A stretch of DNA of 64,000 bases from positions 100,809,531-100,873,530 of the forward strand of contig CM076851.1 of the NCBI GenBank assembly GCA_039519185.1. Reading direction: 5' to 3'. This document shows, in pieces, positions 33,956-46,528 of this stretch. The notes under the pieces were generated by a model, which was given only the letters and a program-made list of their open reading frames with translations, did no database searches and was not told where the DNA came from. The DNA comes from Astragalus membranaceus. Taxonomy: Eukaryota; Streptophyta; Magnoliopsida; Fabales; Fabaceae. Position 1 is the first letter of the stretch. Each line of letters begins with the position of its first letter. The translations under genes and the position numbers were made by a program.

Positions 33956-36900
33956 CATTTCTCCAAAATAAAATCACCCAAAAAAAAAACATTTCATGTT
34001 TCCTTCATTTGCCTGCACATGAGACGACATCACTCCTTCCATCCATCATACAAAAGTCACCATGCATTCATAATAAAATAAAATCATTCTTATGTATCCC
34101 ATTATCATTACACTACCATACATCTCATCATATTTAAAATAACAAAAACGTCAATTTTTTTATTTGTCTATTTTATCCTAGTAGCATCATCTCTCATACT
34201 CATACATCGCATTGCTATTTTTAAATGCATCATCTTCATGCATCATAAAGAACAAGGACAAAAGTCATTTATTCCTATTCATCTCAAATGCATCAGTCCT
34301 TCAACATGCGTCAAAACAAAAATTATAAATTTCTTCATTATTGCATCATTCATCACCCAATAGCATTTTGTTTTAGTTGAAGCATAAAAAAAAGGGATAA
34401 ACCATCACGCATTTCGTTCATCTCCATTGTTGCTCATGTACAACAAACATCCATATGTTCATGCATTATACTTTATTCAAAGAAAACACACAAAAAATCA
34501 CCATTCCTTCATACTAAAATCATTCTTCCATAAGTATTTCATTGCATTATCATGCATCGCGAAGGTATCATTTTTTTCAAAATTGCATTCTTGCATATCC
34601 GTACACCAAAAAATATTACCCCCATATTATATAAAGGTTATGTTCGTTACTCTTTTCCACGCTTTAAAAAAAAGTCGCTGCGAGTGTCATGCATTTTGTT
34701 TCCTCGCACACAGAAAAAAAACAATTTTTACCCATATAACGTTAGCATATCATTTGATCAAAAAACTAGCATCATATTTAACATGCACCGGCATTCATTC
34801 ATAATCATTCAAAATCATGATCACATAGCGTAGGCATCACATCATTTGTAAAGTCATGAACCACATTTCAAAAACAAAACATATCATTCATACATCATTT
34901 TCCCTCATGTTGCCATCCTAGTTTAAATGCATCAACTCCATGTTCGTGTATCATTTTCCCAAATAAAACAAAAAAATCATTTCATTATAATTGTGTCATT
35001 CGTCATCCAATAAATTAAAAATAAGAGTCTGCATACATGTTGCACTGCCTCTTGAAAAAAATAAGAATAATTGCATTAGGATCAAACATTTGTTTCTTCA
35101 TGCATACATGCATTCGCATTTTTCATACGTATCGGTCATCATGAGCATTATATTTCGCTAGAAATAAAAAATCACCATAGGACGAATCACTTGTTTTCAA
35201 ATACATCTCGTTCTCATGGTACTAACATGCATATCATCCTCCAAAAAAACAAAAACGCTACATATTTTTCCAACTTTCATCATCCTGCATACATAAAGAT
35301 ATACTATATTCGTTACTCTTCTTCATGCATAGAAAAATAAAAATGCATTAGCCATCTGACATGCAAAATAAAAGAAAAAATAATAAAATAATGCCACCTT
35401 CTTGCATCATTCATCATCATATTGCATTGCCTCCGAAAAATCATTTTGGATAGTCAATCTTTTCAAATGATCATTCATTCACCTTCCTTGCATCTGCTTC
35501 ATGCAACGTTATTCGTTCATTCATACTTTGCATTTTTTTTTTCAAGAAAAAAAAAGAGAATAAAAAAACATGATCACAAATAAAAAATTGTGATGAATAG
35601 CTGAATATCTCATTTAGCATGCATTTTTCATTCATAGGCACCTTTTCACTCATCCAAAAAAAAACTGTTGTCTCATTAAATCATCCATACGCCATTTCAT
35701 TCACACATCATTTATACACTGTGTCAACATGCATCATTTCAAAAATTCTGTCATCATTTTCGCATCATTCAAAGATACATATTTAACATTTCATTCTGAT
35801 ACATGAAAGAGGCTCTGCATCGGCCACGTGCTACATTGCCTCCAACAATTATTTAGAATAACTGACATTTCCAAGTGATCATTCAGGCACGCATTTCATG
35901 CATTCACATCGGCATGTTCGTCATTTATCACCATGTGTTCCTTCATGCATTAGGACACAAGGGGGAGTTTAATTTGATTATTCTTGTTGCGTGAGCATAG
36001 TTGGTCTTTTAACTAAAAAAAAAATCATCTTGCATTCATAATAGAATACAGTCATTATTTTCATACACATCCCATTATGCATCTCATCATCTAGAAAATA
36101 ACAAAATATAATTTTTTTTATTTGTCTAAATTACTTCATCTTGCATAGCCATACGCCAAAAATGGGAAAATAATATCACCTTGATATTGTAAATTTTTTT
36201 TTTTTTACGTTCATTCATTATTTCATTCAAGCATATTACTCTTCTTCATGCATCATAAAAAAAAATGAAAATTAAAAATTCTTTATTCCAAACCACCTCA
36301 AACACATCAGTCATCCATGCATGAGTCATTTTCTAAATAAAAAAAAACAAAAAGTCATCCATTGTACAAAATATATTTCAGTTAGCAATAAACGACGATT
36401 TACAACATCTGCATGCTATATTGTCTTCAAAATAGCTGATCTTTCTAGGAGATCATTCCCTTCACGCATTTCACGCATATCCATCATCACGTGCATTACA
36501 ATTTTTCTAGAAAAAAATAGAAAACAATCATGAGCACAATTTCAAAATGGTGAACATCTCATTTTTCATGTATTTCCATTCATTCACGCATTTGCATCAT
36601 GCATACACATTATCATGTGTTCATCCATACAAAAAACACGGGCATTGCCTTTTCCAAAAAATTTTGATGAGAGATGAGGCGAGGTTGAGTATTCCTCTTT
36701 GGGAAAGCTTAGCTTTACTAAACAAGGTCGAACTTAGTTGCAAGCTCAAGGTGTTTTGAGACACTCCATTTCCAAAAATTTTCAAAGTTTGCAGCTCCTT
36801 CACAATTTTTTCGGCAAGATGATACACCTCATCCATCCCGTGATACGAGATCAAAATGGTCCATTTTGTTAGCTGATGTGTTATGTCTCTAGCTATGTTA

Positions 36901-39900
36901 ACTCGCCGTGGAGCATTCTTATGGTGAACTTGTATGCAACGTGCATTTATTCTTGTCTGAGTCAGTTAATGTCCACGTCTTTCCATCGTATCATCATCCC
37001 TTTACACGTCCAGTCCCACCCCGACCACCCAGTGCATATTCCCCACACAACCTAGTTAACTATTTGGTTTGTTCCCAATGATGGAATTTCACGAGCTAAC
37101 ACTTTAAGCCACATGCAGGGGCAAATTTGTGATCACTAGATACCTTGTCAACGTTGTATTCCCCTGGTGCAAGTCCTTTTGCAAAAGCAAAGGAAAAAAT
37201 CAAAAAAGACCCGTTAGGTTGAAAACTCGCGAGAGCAGCCTAAGTAAAAATTAGGGCACATAAAAAAGGAGCAGATATGTGAAGATAAGTAAATTGCTGT
37301 CTTAGAATTAATTTTTGAGAAAACAAGCAATCATGATTTGAAATGATGTTTGGCCAGCCTTCTATATCCTCAAAAAAAAAACTTCCAAAAAGAAATATCC
37401 TCTCCTACCCACTTCGAGTCAGGAAAATTTTAAAAAAAAAAATCAAAAAATCTTTCAGTCACCCTAGACAAGGATCAATTCCACATCAAAAATGGTGTGT
37501 CACTTTTATCAGCTCACTCTACTCAAAAAAAGAAAGAGATAAAAAGATCGCAAAAAAGAAAGTGAAATTCAAAAAAGATGATTGAAAAAGAAATCCTCAG
37601 AGAAAAAGACAAAAGCAGTAGAAATTGTGAGCTGATACATAAAATCACCAAATACATAAGATATCTTTGTCCAAATAAACCCGCAAACACCTCCTTAGGC
37701 CGAATTCTCATTTCTTCCACAAAACCCAAGTCATTGGCCTCCAGCACTTCTCTGAACCTACTTATCTTTTAAAAGGTCATTGTATCAAAAAACCATCAAA
37801 CACCTCTCTGAGCCCATTTGAGCCTATACTCCACAAGCCCATAACCATTGACCACATTATCCATAACCTTTGACCACATTACAAACCCTTCTTTCATTAC
37901 CCCTAACTATTAGCCATGCTACAACCCTAACAAGTCCATGCAGACCAATGGCTGGTTGCTTCCGTTTTCTCAACGATTTAATTTTAGGACAAGTGAGTTT
38001 ATTTATTTACGATATTTTTGCAACAAAAAAATCAAAAAAAAAATAAAAAAAAACCCAAAGGGCTCGCACTCCAATATTCATTGAAATCGCACTAATATCA
38101 AGACAATGTTTAGTGATCACAAAGTGAAATTTTCATCGTATCAAAAACTCAGGATTATCATAGTCTGTGGGAGTCACCTTCAAAGGGCCAAAAGTTTGGA
38201 CTAGGACCATCAAGATCACAAAGTGGGGCATACCTTTCACCTTTCATGCTTCTTGAACTTGGGGAAAATGTCCGACATCCATCCCATTCATATACCACAT
38301 CCAATCCATACCACCAATTCCAACAACCCATGGCCCAAACTTAGTCACCTTTCACAACCCCACTAGAAGCAATCATTTGAAATACCATTCCAAAGTGGGG
38401 AAATCTCGTCACCCTTCACTCCACCTAAAGTCGGGGAAATTCACCCTACAGCCATCTCAACCCCTCGTCATATTCACATCCATGGAACCACACCGGGGCA
38501 ATTTCTCAACCCACCATGCTAAATACAGCCTTTTGCAAACTCGAGTCGGGGCAACCTTGCTCTCGTCAAGATTGGGGCAACATCAAATGTCGTCGGTTGA
38601 GACAGAATCTCTTGTTTGCCACCCTTCATTCCAAAGTCATGGTATTCCCAATCCATTATTTCCTCTACAACTGTGGCTGTTGTCACCACTAGACAGGGGC
38701 AAGTTATGCACTCACCTTCACCGGTAGTCTAAATCGGGGCATTTCCACCTTTCATGACTTTGGCAAAAACCTACCATTCGTCCCCTCACTTGTCATTTAT
38801 CCCTTCATCTGTCATACCCTAAATCTAGAGCCGAGTTAACTGACTCATTCATCTATACTTGCATTACTATACGTCTTTGCTAACCAATACTTCAAAGAGA
38901 GAAAACACAAGTTAACAATGTGAAGTTGGAAACTCACGTGGTTAACTTTGTGGACCTAAAATTCAGTCATCATGGGACACCATAACGAAAGAACAATGTG
39001 AAGGAGCTTGCAAATGCAATCAAATACTGTTTATACATCAGTGTCTGGGAATAACAACCTTGAGATTACCAAAGTTTGAATTCAAATCAAATCCAATTTT
39101 TCCAATAAATGGCGATTCCAGAATTTTCACCTCTCTGCTTCTCGCATCAAAAATCTCATTTCTCATCATTACAAAAAAGAAAAAAATTATTTTTGTCAAC
39201 TTATTTTTCTCATCAATAAATTATTTTTGTCATCAATAAATTATTTTTGTCATCAACTTATTGTTAATTATTTTTCTCATCAATAAATTATTTTTGTCAT
39301 TAAAAAGAAAAGTCCATCCATTACATTTATCATCACACCAAAAATTCATCACTACAGTCACATCCACATTTCATACACCGTTGTCAACTTTCTCATTCCA
39401 TCAAATTCAACACCCATGGTATACCCATTCCATTCATCATCCCCCAGATACCAATCATTGCACGTTCATCAAATTACGTGCATGACATTGTTTTCTTCGA
39501 TAGACGTGTCGAGTACCGGTCTCATCGTTGCCCCCCAAAAAAAAGAGTTTTTTTTACATCACTAATCATATCTTTGTACCGTGCATGACATTCGCATCAA
39601 AGCATTATATTTGCATCACATTCACACTTCGCATTTCATACACTCATTATATACCAAGAAAAAAAGAGAAAAGCAAAAAAACAAAAGGAAAAATTGCTCA
39701 TTCCATTACATTCATCATTAATCAGCACAATCACATTCATATCTTATCTGCATTCACATACGTTGGTTGTCAACCTCCATGTTCCATCAACTTCAACTCA
39801 CATCATCTACCACATTTCATTCATCATACCACCAGATATCGATCATTGCACATGCTTACACTGCATGCACGCATATATCATCCATTGCATCCTTAAATGC

Positions 39901-39905
39901 GGTCA
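33956..39905 (+). repeat. About 6 kb of CAT-rich, G-poor degenerate sequence inside the TAT-like element
   Basis: Dominated by imperfect repeats of cattcat, gcatcat, tcatgcat and catttttc with poly-A runs; G is rare on the plus strand except in 36650-37330 and 38150-38760. The latter two have ordinary composition, the second with several ggggcaa-type phrases. No open frame longer than about 125 codons, and none protein-like. It replaces the place where gag-pol would lie. Confidence 0.8.
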
Positions 39906-39969
39906 AATATAGATATTTGTATCTGTCAAGATAAATTCAAATTATAATGTTAGCATTGAGCCTAGCATC

Positions 39970-40395
39970 AGCCTTTTAGACCCCCAGCGGTCCTTCAGAG
40001 CCCAAGCGCTCCTTCAGACCATCAATGGTCCTTCAATCCAGATCGCACGTCGGGTTATCGAGCAACTGACGGATCATTCGACCCCAGGTCCTTCAGACTA
40101 GCTGTATCTGCCTAAAAAACACAGTGGACGTCCTTCGAGGTGTGCAAATCAGGTCAATGGCCTGACCTTGCCACCCATGGCCACTCGAAAAATGCCACCC
40201 CCAAGCAGGCCGTTTTACTAGTACCATTGCTAGTTTGCGCTCCATCAGACCCATAGGTCCATCAGGCTTAGGCATGCCCTTCAGACCTCGTCGGTCCTTC
40301 AGTTTAATTCAAATCAATGCGTCAAGCATCGACGACGAATTAGACCATCAGAGCCCTACTGCTCCTTCAGATCCCCAGTGATCCTTATTTACTTT
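39970..40395 (+). repeat. Degenerate repeat built on tccttcag
   Basis: tccttcag (or tccttcaa/cccttcag) recurs about ten times at irregular 20-60 bp spacing, often within a phrase such as cagcggtccttcagagccca. It lies near the 3' end of the TAT-like element, upstream of the polypurine tract. Confidence 0.8.
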
Positions 40396-40529
40396 TGTTC
40401 CATGTCGATCCAATTGCTCAATAATTTCTAAAAAAAAAAAAATCATAAGTCGTGACAAAATTAGTGTCTTCTTATCTTTATTTCTATTCCTACTATGAAA
40501 ACCCTTTAGTTTATCTACGCAATATAAAT

Positions 40530-40542
40530 AAAGAGGGGCAGC
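40530..40542 (+). promoter_or_regulatory. TAT-like polypurine tract
   Basis: aaagaggggcagc immediately before the 3' LTR start tgtcataccc. The form g-rich then cagc is usual for Ogre/TAT elements. Confidence 0.8.
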
Positions 40543-42934
40543 TGTCATACCCTAATTTTGTCCGGCTAATTTAAAGTTTACTAGAAAAAATCTAAAATAT
40601 TGTGTTTGCTGTTTGCGCGTGTCATTCCCGTTCATGTGCAGGTTTCATTCTCGTTGTGCGTGCGTGTCACTTGTCGTCGTGTACGGGTGCTCATTTTAGT
40701 ACTCGTTATTTTATAGGTATTAGTTTAATAAGAAAATGTAATAAAAAAATCAGATTTGAATAATGGCTTTTTTATTATTATTACTATAATCAGTTTTTTT
40801 TACAAATAAAGAAGTCAACTTTAGTACATACATGTAGACAAAAAAATTAAATATAAAGTAGTACAAAAAATTAATTAAAAAACAAAAACTAAATAAAAAG
40901 CAAGGCAGCACAAGCTGCTGTCCTTGCTGAAAATCTCTTTGAGCATTATGCCAAAGCCCATTTCTTCACCCTCTTTATTGTCTTCCCATTCTTGGCACCA
41001 ACAATGCTGGCCTTGCAAACAGCAGTACCACCACCTCTGCTCCACTACTCTGCCTACTCTGCAAAAGCATAACAACACAATGGGGGATCCTCTATAAAAA
41101 ACCAGCGACCTGTAACAGTAAAGGGGGGATACAGAGACAAAAGAAACACAAACAATTAGAAACACAGAATCAAAATAAAGGAGGAGGGGGGATCACACAC
41201 AGATACATACACACACTGGGGGAACAATTTCAGAGAGAAAACACAAAGACACAGTGACTGAAAAATAGGCACAGTTACAGATAGTAACAGCAAACCAAAA
41301 TCGGGATAAGGGAAGATAAGATGAGGTGAGAGGAAGATGAAGAAAACACTATCAAAACAGCCACCCCTCCTACGGCTTCACAACCACCACCACCACAAAA
41401 CCCGTAAGAGCCCCCCTGTTATCGCAAACCACCCTCACAAGCCCAGATCGAACAAAAAACCACGGTGGCAGACTTTCCTCTTCCCTCTCCGACGTCGTTC
41501 CCTTTCCCTCACCGTCGCATTCTCCCCTGCGGCGAAAACCCACAGCGAAAACCGTCGCCGGTGAACTTCCAGCGAAGACCGCCGCCGTCCGCTTCCCTCC
41601 GCTCTCCTTTCACTGCCGTCCCTCTCCTTCTCTCCCCTCGACTCCGTTTCTCCACAACGTCGCCGGAGCCCACCAAGGCCTCCTTCCGGCGTCGTCCCCC
41701 CCATCGCCACCAACACCCTCACCTCTCTCATTTTCCTCCGGCCACCGAAACCATCTCTCCCTCCCTCACCGTTCCTCTCTCTCCCTCTCACCGCCGTCGT
41801 CCTCTTTAACGAACCACCATCACCACCGTCAGTGGCCATCCCTTCTCACCGTCGCACGCCTCCCCCTATTCTTCTCTCCTGTCGTTTTCGTTCTCTCTCG
41901 TCGATCTCCCCTCTCTCACCGTGGTCCTTCCCTGTTCCCGTCGCACACCACCATCCCTTTTCCCTTTCCCATTCGTTTTCTCTCACCCCCTCTCTTTCTC
42001 TCTCCTACGAGTATTCTCTCTCTCTCCTTCCAGAAGTGTTGCGGCGCTGAAGAAATAAGAGATTAGGGTTTTTTTTCGTTTTTGATTATATAGTCTGTTA
42101 ACTGTTTATCCTTTTTTATTTTAATTTTAATTTCAGATTCATAGTTACACCCCATGTTTTTTTACAACAGGCTCCCTACGCTTAAGGCCCAATGTCGTGG
42201 GTCAGCTTGTTTTGAAGCCCACGAATAAAATAAAACTGAATTGGACCCTCTTAAACACACCCCCTGTTTAATGATACAACCTTCTATTAATCTGCACCCC
42301 CCTTTTTTTAATAATACAGCTTGTAACACCCCTTTTCTAATGACCTTACTTTTTAATAAAATCAGAGTTTCTTTTTTTTTTTTTGAAAATAATTTAAGCG
42401 AGTGCTACACTTACATCATAAAATCAACCACTTCACTTTTCACAGTTCGGTTCAAAATACAAGGTACATAGCACCATAAACAAAAAAAACGTTTAGTTCG
42501 CATCAACTAAATTCAATCACCACCAGCAGCGGAATAATAATGAGTTCTAACAATAAAAACCAATACATCACCAATAAAAATCTAACGGTTAATGAAAACA
42601 ACACATAAACATAGGACACCCCCCCTGGTGCTACGTATCAGAGCGTGACACTTCCTACCAGACGAAGGCATAAGGGAAACCTTCACTCGTTATTACCTGC
42701 ACGTTGCCGACATAAGAAGCAACATAAAAGCAGTAGGGTGAGTCTCTTTTCATAATTAATAACATATGGGAATTAAGCACTGCATAGGAAAAGGGAAACA
42801 GACACACCAATTCACAATAAGGGCAATAACCACATCACAGTTACATTCACCAAACAACAATGCAAAAGGTATGGTTATGCATGAAATGCAACCCAAACTC
42901 CACGGGCACATGCATGTCGGATCCGTCACCAAAT

Positions 42935-43155
42935 ACAAATAGGCCGTAGCCTCTGCTCACCAAATAAAACTAGGCCAAAGCCTCTGCTCACCAATAATGC
43001 ACATGATTTCATGAGGTGTTATGGAAATGCATCACAACACACTACAATTAAATAAAATCACCATTTCATTTCAGCTCACCATTTTAATTTATAATCTCAC
43101 CATAGTGCATTAATCAGCTCACCAAATTAAAATTAGGCCGAAGCCTCTGCTCACC
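42935..43155 (-). repeat. Tetraloop hairpin repeats in the solo LTR
   Basis: Three copies of ctcaccaaat...taggcc-nnn-agcctctgctcacc. On the minus strand each gives aggc-loop-gcct with loops tacg (42941-42952), tttg (42972-42983) and ttcg (43135-43146). Two of these are UNCG-type tetraloops closed by C-G if transcribed. Confidence 0.75.
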
Positions 43156-43450
43156 AATCTCACCTTATCACATTCACCAATTCAGCCCACCACTCACACC
43201 AACACCAATTCGAATAGACCAACTTAGGATATTGACACGACATAGGGAAAATGGATAAAAATAGCCATTTGGACACTTGAACACCATCAGCCCAGAAACA
43301 CCAGTAAAATAATTTATTTTTACATAAAATTGGAACAATTGGATAGACACTGAAATTAGCTTCGAAACGCATTTTGAACCGTTAAATTTGGATAACCGAG
43401 TCAAAAGTTACATTAAAAACAAAATAGGAAAAATACTTAGACATCCTGGA

Positions 43451-43705
43451 AACTGGCGCATGGGTGCTGGGCGCCCAGGAAGGCAACACGCGCATAGGCG
43501 CTCAGGGAACAACAGCGCGCATAGGCGCTTGGCGCCCAGGAAGGCAACACGCGCATAGGCGCTCAGGGAACAACAGCGCGCATAGGCGCTTGGCGCCCAG
43601 GAAGGCAACACGCGCATAGGCGCTCGGCGCCCAGGAAACAGTGCGCGCACAGGCGCATTGCGCCCAGCACAGCACACGGCGCCCAGGCACTAGGCGCCTA
43701 AGGCC
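43451..43705. repeat. GC-rich tandem repeat of the solo LTR
   Basis: About 60-bp units containing aggcgcttggcgcccaggaa and ggcaacacgcgcataggcgc, repeated about three times with single-base changes, followed by scattered ggcgcc and cgcctag up to about 44180. It is much more GC- and CpG-rich than its surroundings. A related island is at 63558-63860. Confidence 0.9.
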
Positions 43706-45789
43706 AATATGCAACAAAACTCATTTTTCTTCGAATTTGATTTTACACGAGCCAATTGCTCAGAACATGAAAACCCCATGAAAATTTCATCAAAAACTGA
43801 ACATCATTTTTGGCGCCCATGCACTAGGCGCCTAGTGAAAACACGCAATCCAACTCTTTTGTTGCCCAAAATCATTTTGCAGGAGCCATTTTACTTAAAT
43901 ATGAAAACCTGAAAACAATTTTTACAAAACTATCACCAGAACATTGGGGCCCTTGGCGCCCATGACACAAGCAACTAGCGCCAAAACTGGCAGCACAGTG
44001 ACACAGAAACAGCAACACAGGGCAACAGGCACAGCAACACAGTGACACAGAATTAGCAACACAGGGGCAACAGAATTTGGAAAACTGGCGCAGGCACACT
44101 GCTGGGCCCCTGGCGCCCATGACTATGGCGCATAACACAAAAATCCAGCAACACACATATGGCGCCCAAGGCGCCTAGGAGCTTCCAAAACCAGAATTTT
44201 TCACTTTCAATCACCAATTTAAAATCACCAAACACTCAATTATATATATATGATTCAAGTGTCACCATGATTCTCAATTTCACCAAGTAAGCATCAAATA
44301 GTCATATATTCAAACATATGATATCCAATTCGCATTATCAACAACTCAAACACCAATCATGCGATTTTCAACATATCAATTCAACATCAATCATCACAAT
44401 ACGATCAATTAACCATCAACATCACAATTCATTCATAAAACTAACCTAGAACCCTAACCCTAAGCAATCACTAATTCGCAATTATTATTAAAAACAAAAA
44501 GAGGACCCCCTAACCTTATGGAAGTCGAATTGCTAGCAAAGCTCCAAAGAAAAATTGCAAGACTCCAATCAAGCTCTTCCTCCTCTTGAGTGATTCGCCC
44601 CCTTTCTCTCCTTCTCCTCTTCACTTCGCACTTCTCCTCCTCTTCTCTCTCTCTCTTTTACGTTTCTTTTCTTATTTTTTTCAATTGAGTAACAAAATGA
44701 AAACTAACCCCTAGACCCCTTGTGAGTCGAATACTTGGACAAGGAAATGGGCCACGGGCCTAATTGTGGATCACGGGCCCTTGCTCGCACCACTCAATCC
44801 GTGACAACACCTCCTAATAAATAAAATAAAATAATTAAACCTTGAATTATTTAATTAAATTAAATAAATATTGTAAGTCTTAAATAACTTAATTAAATAA
44901 ATAATTAAATTATTTTGGGGCGTTACACAGCTCCTGTCTGTTAGTTACGCACCACTTTACTAATGCAACCTCTGTTTCTAATCGCCCCATTTTCTTGTAA
45001 AAATACAACCTCTGTTGCTATTCACCTTTTTTTTTTCATAACATAGCGCCTATGTTAATTATACTTTCTTTCTATTACAACTCACTTAGTTTTTTTAGTT
45101 ACATCATAACGCTTCCAAACCAGTTTTCTTAACAATTAACCACTACTATGGTTTGCTATTAATGGTCACTCTGAGCTTAGTTTGTTTAACCGTTAATAAC
45201 AGCTTTAATTTTCAAACGAGCTATAAGTGATGATCACTCTGAGTTTTACTTGTTTGGTCATTATGGATGCCTCTCCCAATTTCAAAAATAAATAAAAAAC
45301 ACCAACACACAAACATTTTCTACCCAAGAACTACGTGTGATTTGATTCTCTACCAGGAGATACGTAGGACCAGAGGGTGGCCGACCTCTGTCAATTGCAT
45401 TAATAAAAAACCTTTTTTTTTTAATTCATTTCTCTCCTATTTCTCAAAAAGTACAAAAAACAACTAACCGTTTATCGAGTCCTTTTTTATTTTTATTATT
45501 ATTATTATAAGGGTAAAAACATTATTTTTGAATTAATAAACGTTTACACATTTAGTTAAAAGGTAACCTTCCTTAGGAAGGATGTCGTAGGGTGCTAATA
45601 CCTTCCCTACGCATAAACGACTCCCGAGCCTAAATCTGGTCCGCAAAACCCCCTTTATCCACTCAATAGGGATTTTCCAATGTTTGCCCATAAACTAAAC
45701 TTTGGTGGCGGCTTCATTCAAGAACTTCGAAGAATCCCTCCTCCGGATTTTTCGGTCTCTACAAAGTCTAATTTTTTTTTTCTATTTTT

Positions 45790-45940
45790 TCACCTTAGAA
45801 GTCAGGCGTGTATTCGCTTGACTTTAAAACTCGCGCGCCAGATAAAGTTTTGCCTCTTAGTTACAAGGTTGTCATCGTGTCTACTTATGTAGTCACGCGT
45901 CTGAGAGCCTGACTTTAAATGTCTAATTCTTTTCCTATTT
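45790..45940. repeat. CACTA right subterminal repeat, outer copy
   Basis: Same block as 30658-30773 with a short insertion (ctcgcgcgccagataaag), ending at the terminus tttttgcactagtg. Confidence 0.85.
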
Positions 45941-45947
45941 TTGCACT

Positions 45948-46462
45948 AGTGAGGTGTCCAATTCTCTTGAAGGTGACACATGATCATGTAAGGAGGAAGA
46001 GTAATCCTCTTGTTAAATTACTTCACATTGAAGAATTCTAGATTATCAAGATATGAATCAATTACTTATTTTTCATGTGGAGACATTGTATGACAACAAC
46101 AGAAGAACACTAATCCAACTTTCCTACTTCCACCTCTTAACTAAGCAAGTAGGAGGTGTAACTATAAGCTTATCTTTATTCACCGTGAAGGAACTGAAGC
46201 AATCACCTAGGTGGCAAATTTTTATGCAACTCATGCATGGCTTGGAAGGTGGAGGTGTCCCTATTTTGTGTAAGTATTTAACATGTAAGTATTGTAACTA
46301 AATAATAATAATCTAATTAATTCTATTATTTAACAAACATAATTTGTTAAACAGTTTTGGGGTGTTACGCCTAGACGTCTCTCTAAGCCCCAAAAACACA
46401 ACTAAAATAAAACAATTTCTAAAACATGTCCTAATAATTATTTAGAAAAATGGGGTGTTACA
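45948..46462 (-). mobile_element. Truncated 3' LTR of E3 plus LTR debris
   Basis: On the minus strand tgtaacaccccattttt starts at 46462 right after a polypurine tract, so the 3' LTR of E3 begins here. About 95 bp further a second ...gtaacaccccaaaac start appears (46369), so two LTR pieces are juxtaposed. No matching LTR end is found before the CACTA terminus at 45947. The plus-strand frame 46053-46301 has no recognisable product. Confidence 0.5.
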
Positions 46463-46480
46463 TTACCACCCCCTTAAAGA
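46463..46480 (-). promoter_or_regulatory. E3 polypurine tract
   Basis: Minus-strand aagggggtggtaa directly before tgtaacacccc. Confidence 0.75.
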
Positions 46481-46528
46481 AATTCCGTCCCCGAAATTTA
46501 ACATACCTGCAAATAGATGTGGACACTA

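Larger units (their letters stand above)
42322..44927 (-). mobile_element. Solo LTR (2606 bp) of a gypsy-type family
   Basis: Begins tgtaacacccctttt and ends ggggcgttaca, flanked by the perfect 5-bp duplication cagct (42317-42321 and 44928-44932). The uninterrupted sequence exists in the other LTR of the host element (near 32540), which proves the insertion. No internal region, PBS or polypurine tract is present, so it is the product of LTR-LTR recombination or an LTR-only insertion. It is homologous in layout to the LTRs at 1-866 and 62174-64000 (same start, same GC-rich island). Orientation is inferred from the purine-rich tract, which is on the minus strand (about 44680-44560). Confidence 0.95.
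30774..45763 (+). mobile_element. TAT/Ogre-like LTR retrotransposon, complete, no coding capacity
   Basis: LTRs of about 2.6 kb (30774-33375 and 40543-45763, the latter enlarged by a solo LTR) start tgtcataccc and end tctaca/gctaca. The 5-bp duplication aagtc is at 30769-30773 and 45764-45768. The primer-binding site is tggcgacttcactagggac (33378-33396), of the type used by Ogre elements, reported to match tRNA-Arg. The polypurine tract aaagaggggcagc abuts the 3' LTR. The 7.17-kb interior encodes no gag or pol that I can see, so it must have used enzymes of a relative. It is inserted in the right subterminal repeats of the CACTA-like element. Confidence 0.92.
40543..45763 (+). repeat. TAT-like element 3' LTR, interrupted by a solo LTR
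   Basis: Removing 42322-44932 leaves 2610 bp that align end to end with 30774-33375. Its TATA-like site is at about 41090-41099. The 3' end reads cggtctctaca, against cggtcgctaca in the 5' LTR. Confidence 0.93.
26746..45947. mobile_element. CACTA-like DNA transposon, non-autonomous, with nested insertion
   Basis: The right end reads inward on the minus strand as cactagtgcaaaaatagg from 45947, a typical CACTA terminus. The left end has the related ggtgcaaaaaagag (about 26755) but not a clean CACTA, so it is decayed. Both ends are lined with subterminal repeats containing tttaaagtcagg/cctgacttt. The TAT element (30774-45763) is inserted near the right end; without it the CACTA would be about 4.2 kb. 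It carries gene pieces (27287-28620, 29034-29163) and no transposase that I can see. No 3-bp target duplication could be confirmed because the left end is uncertain. Confidence 0.55.
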
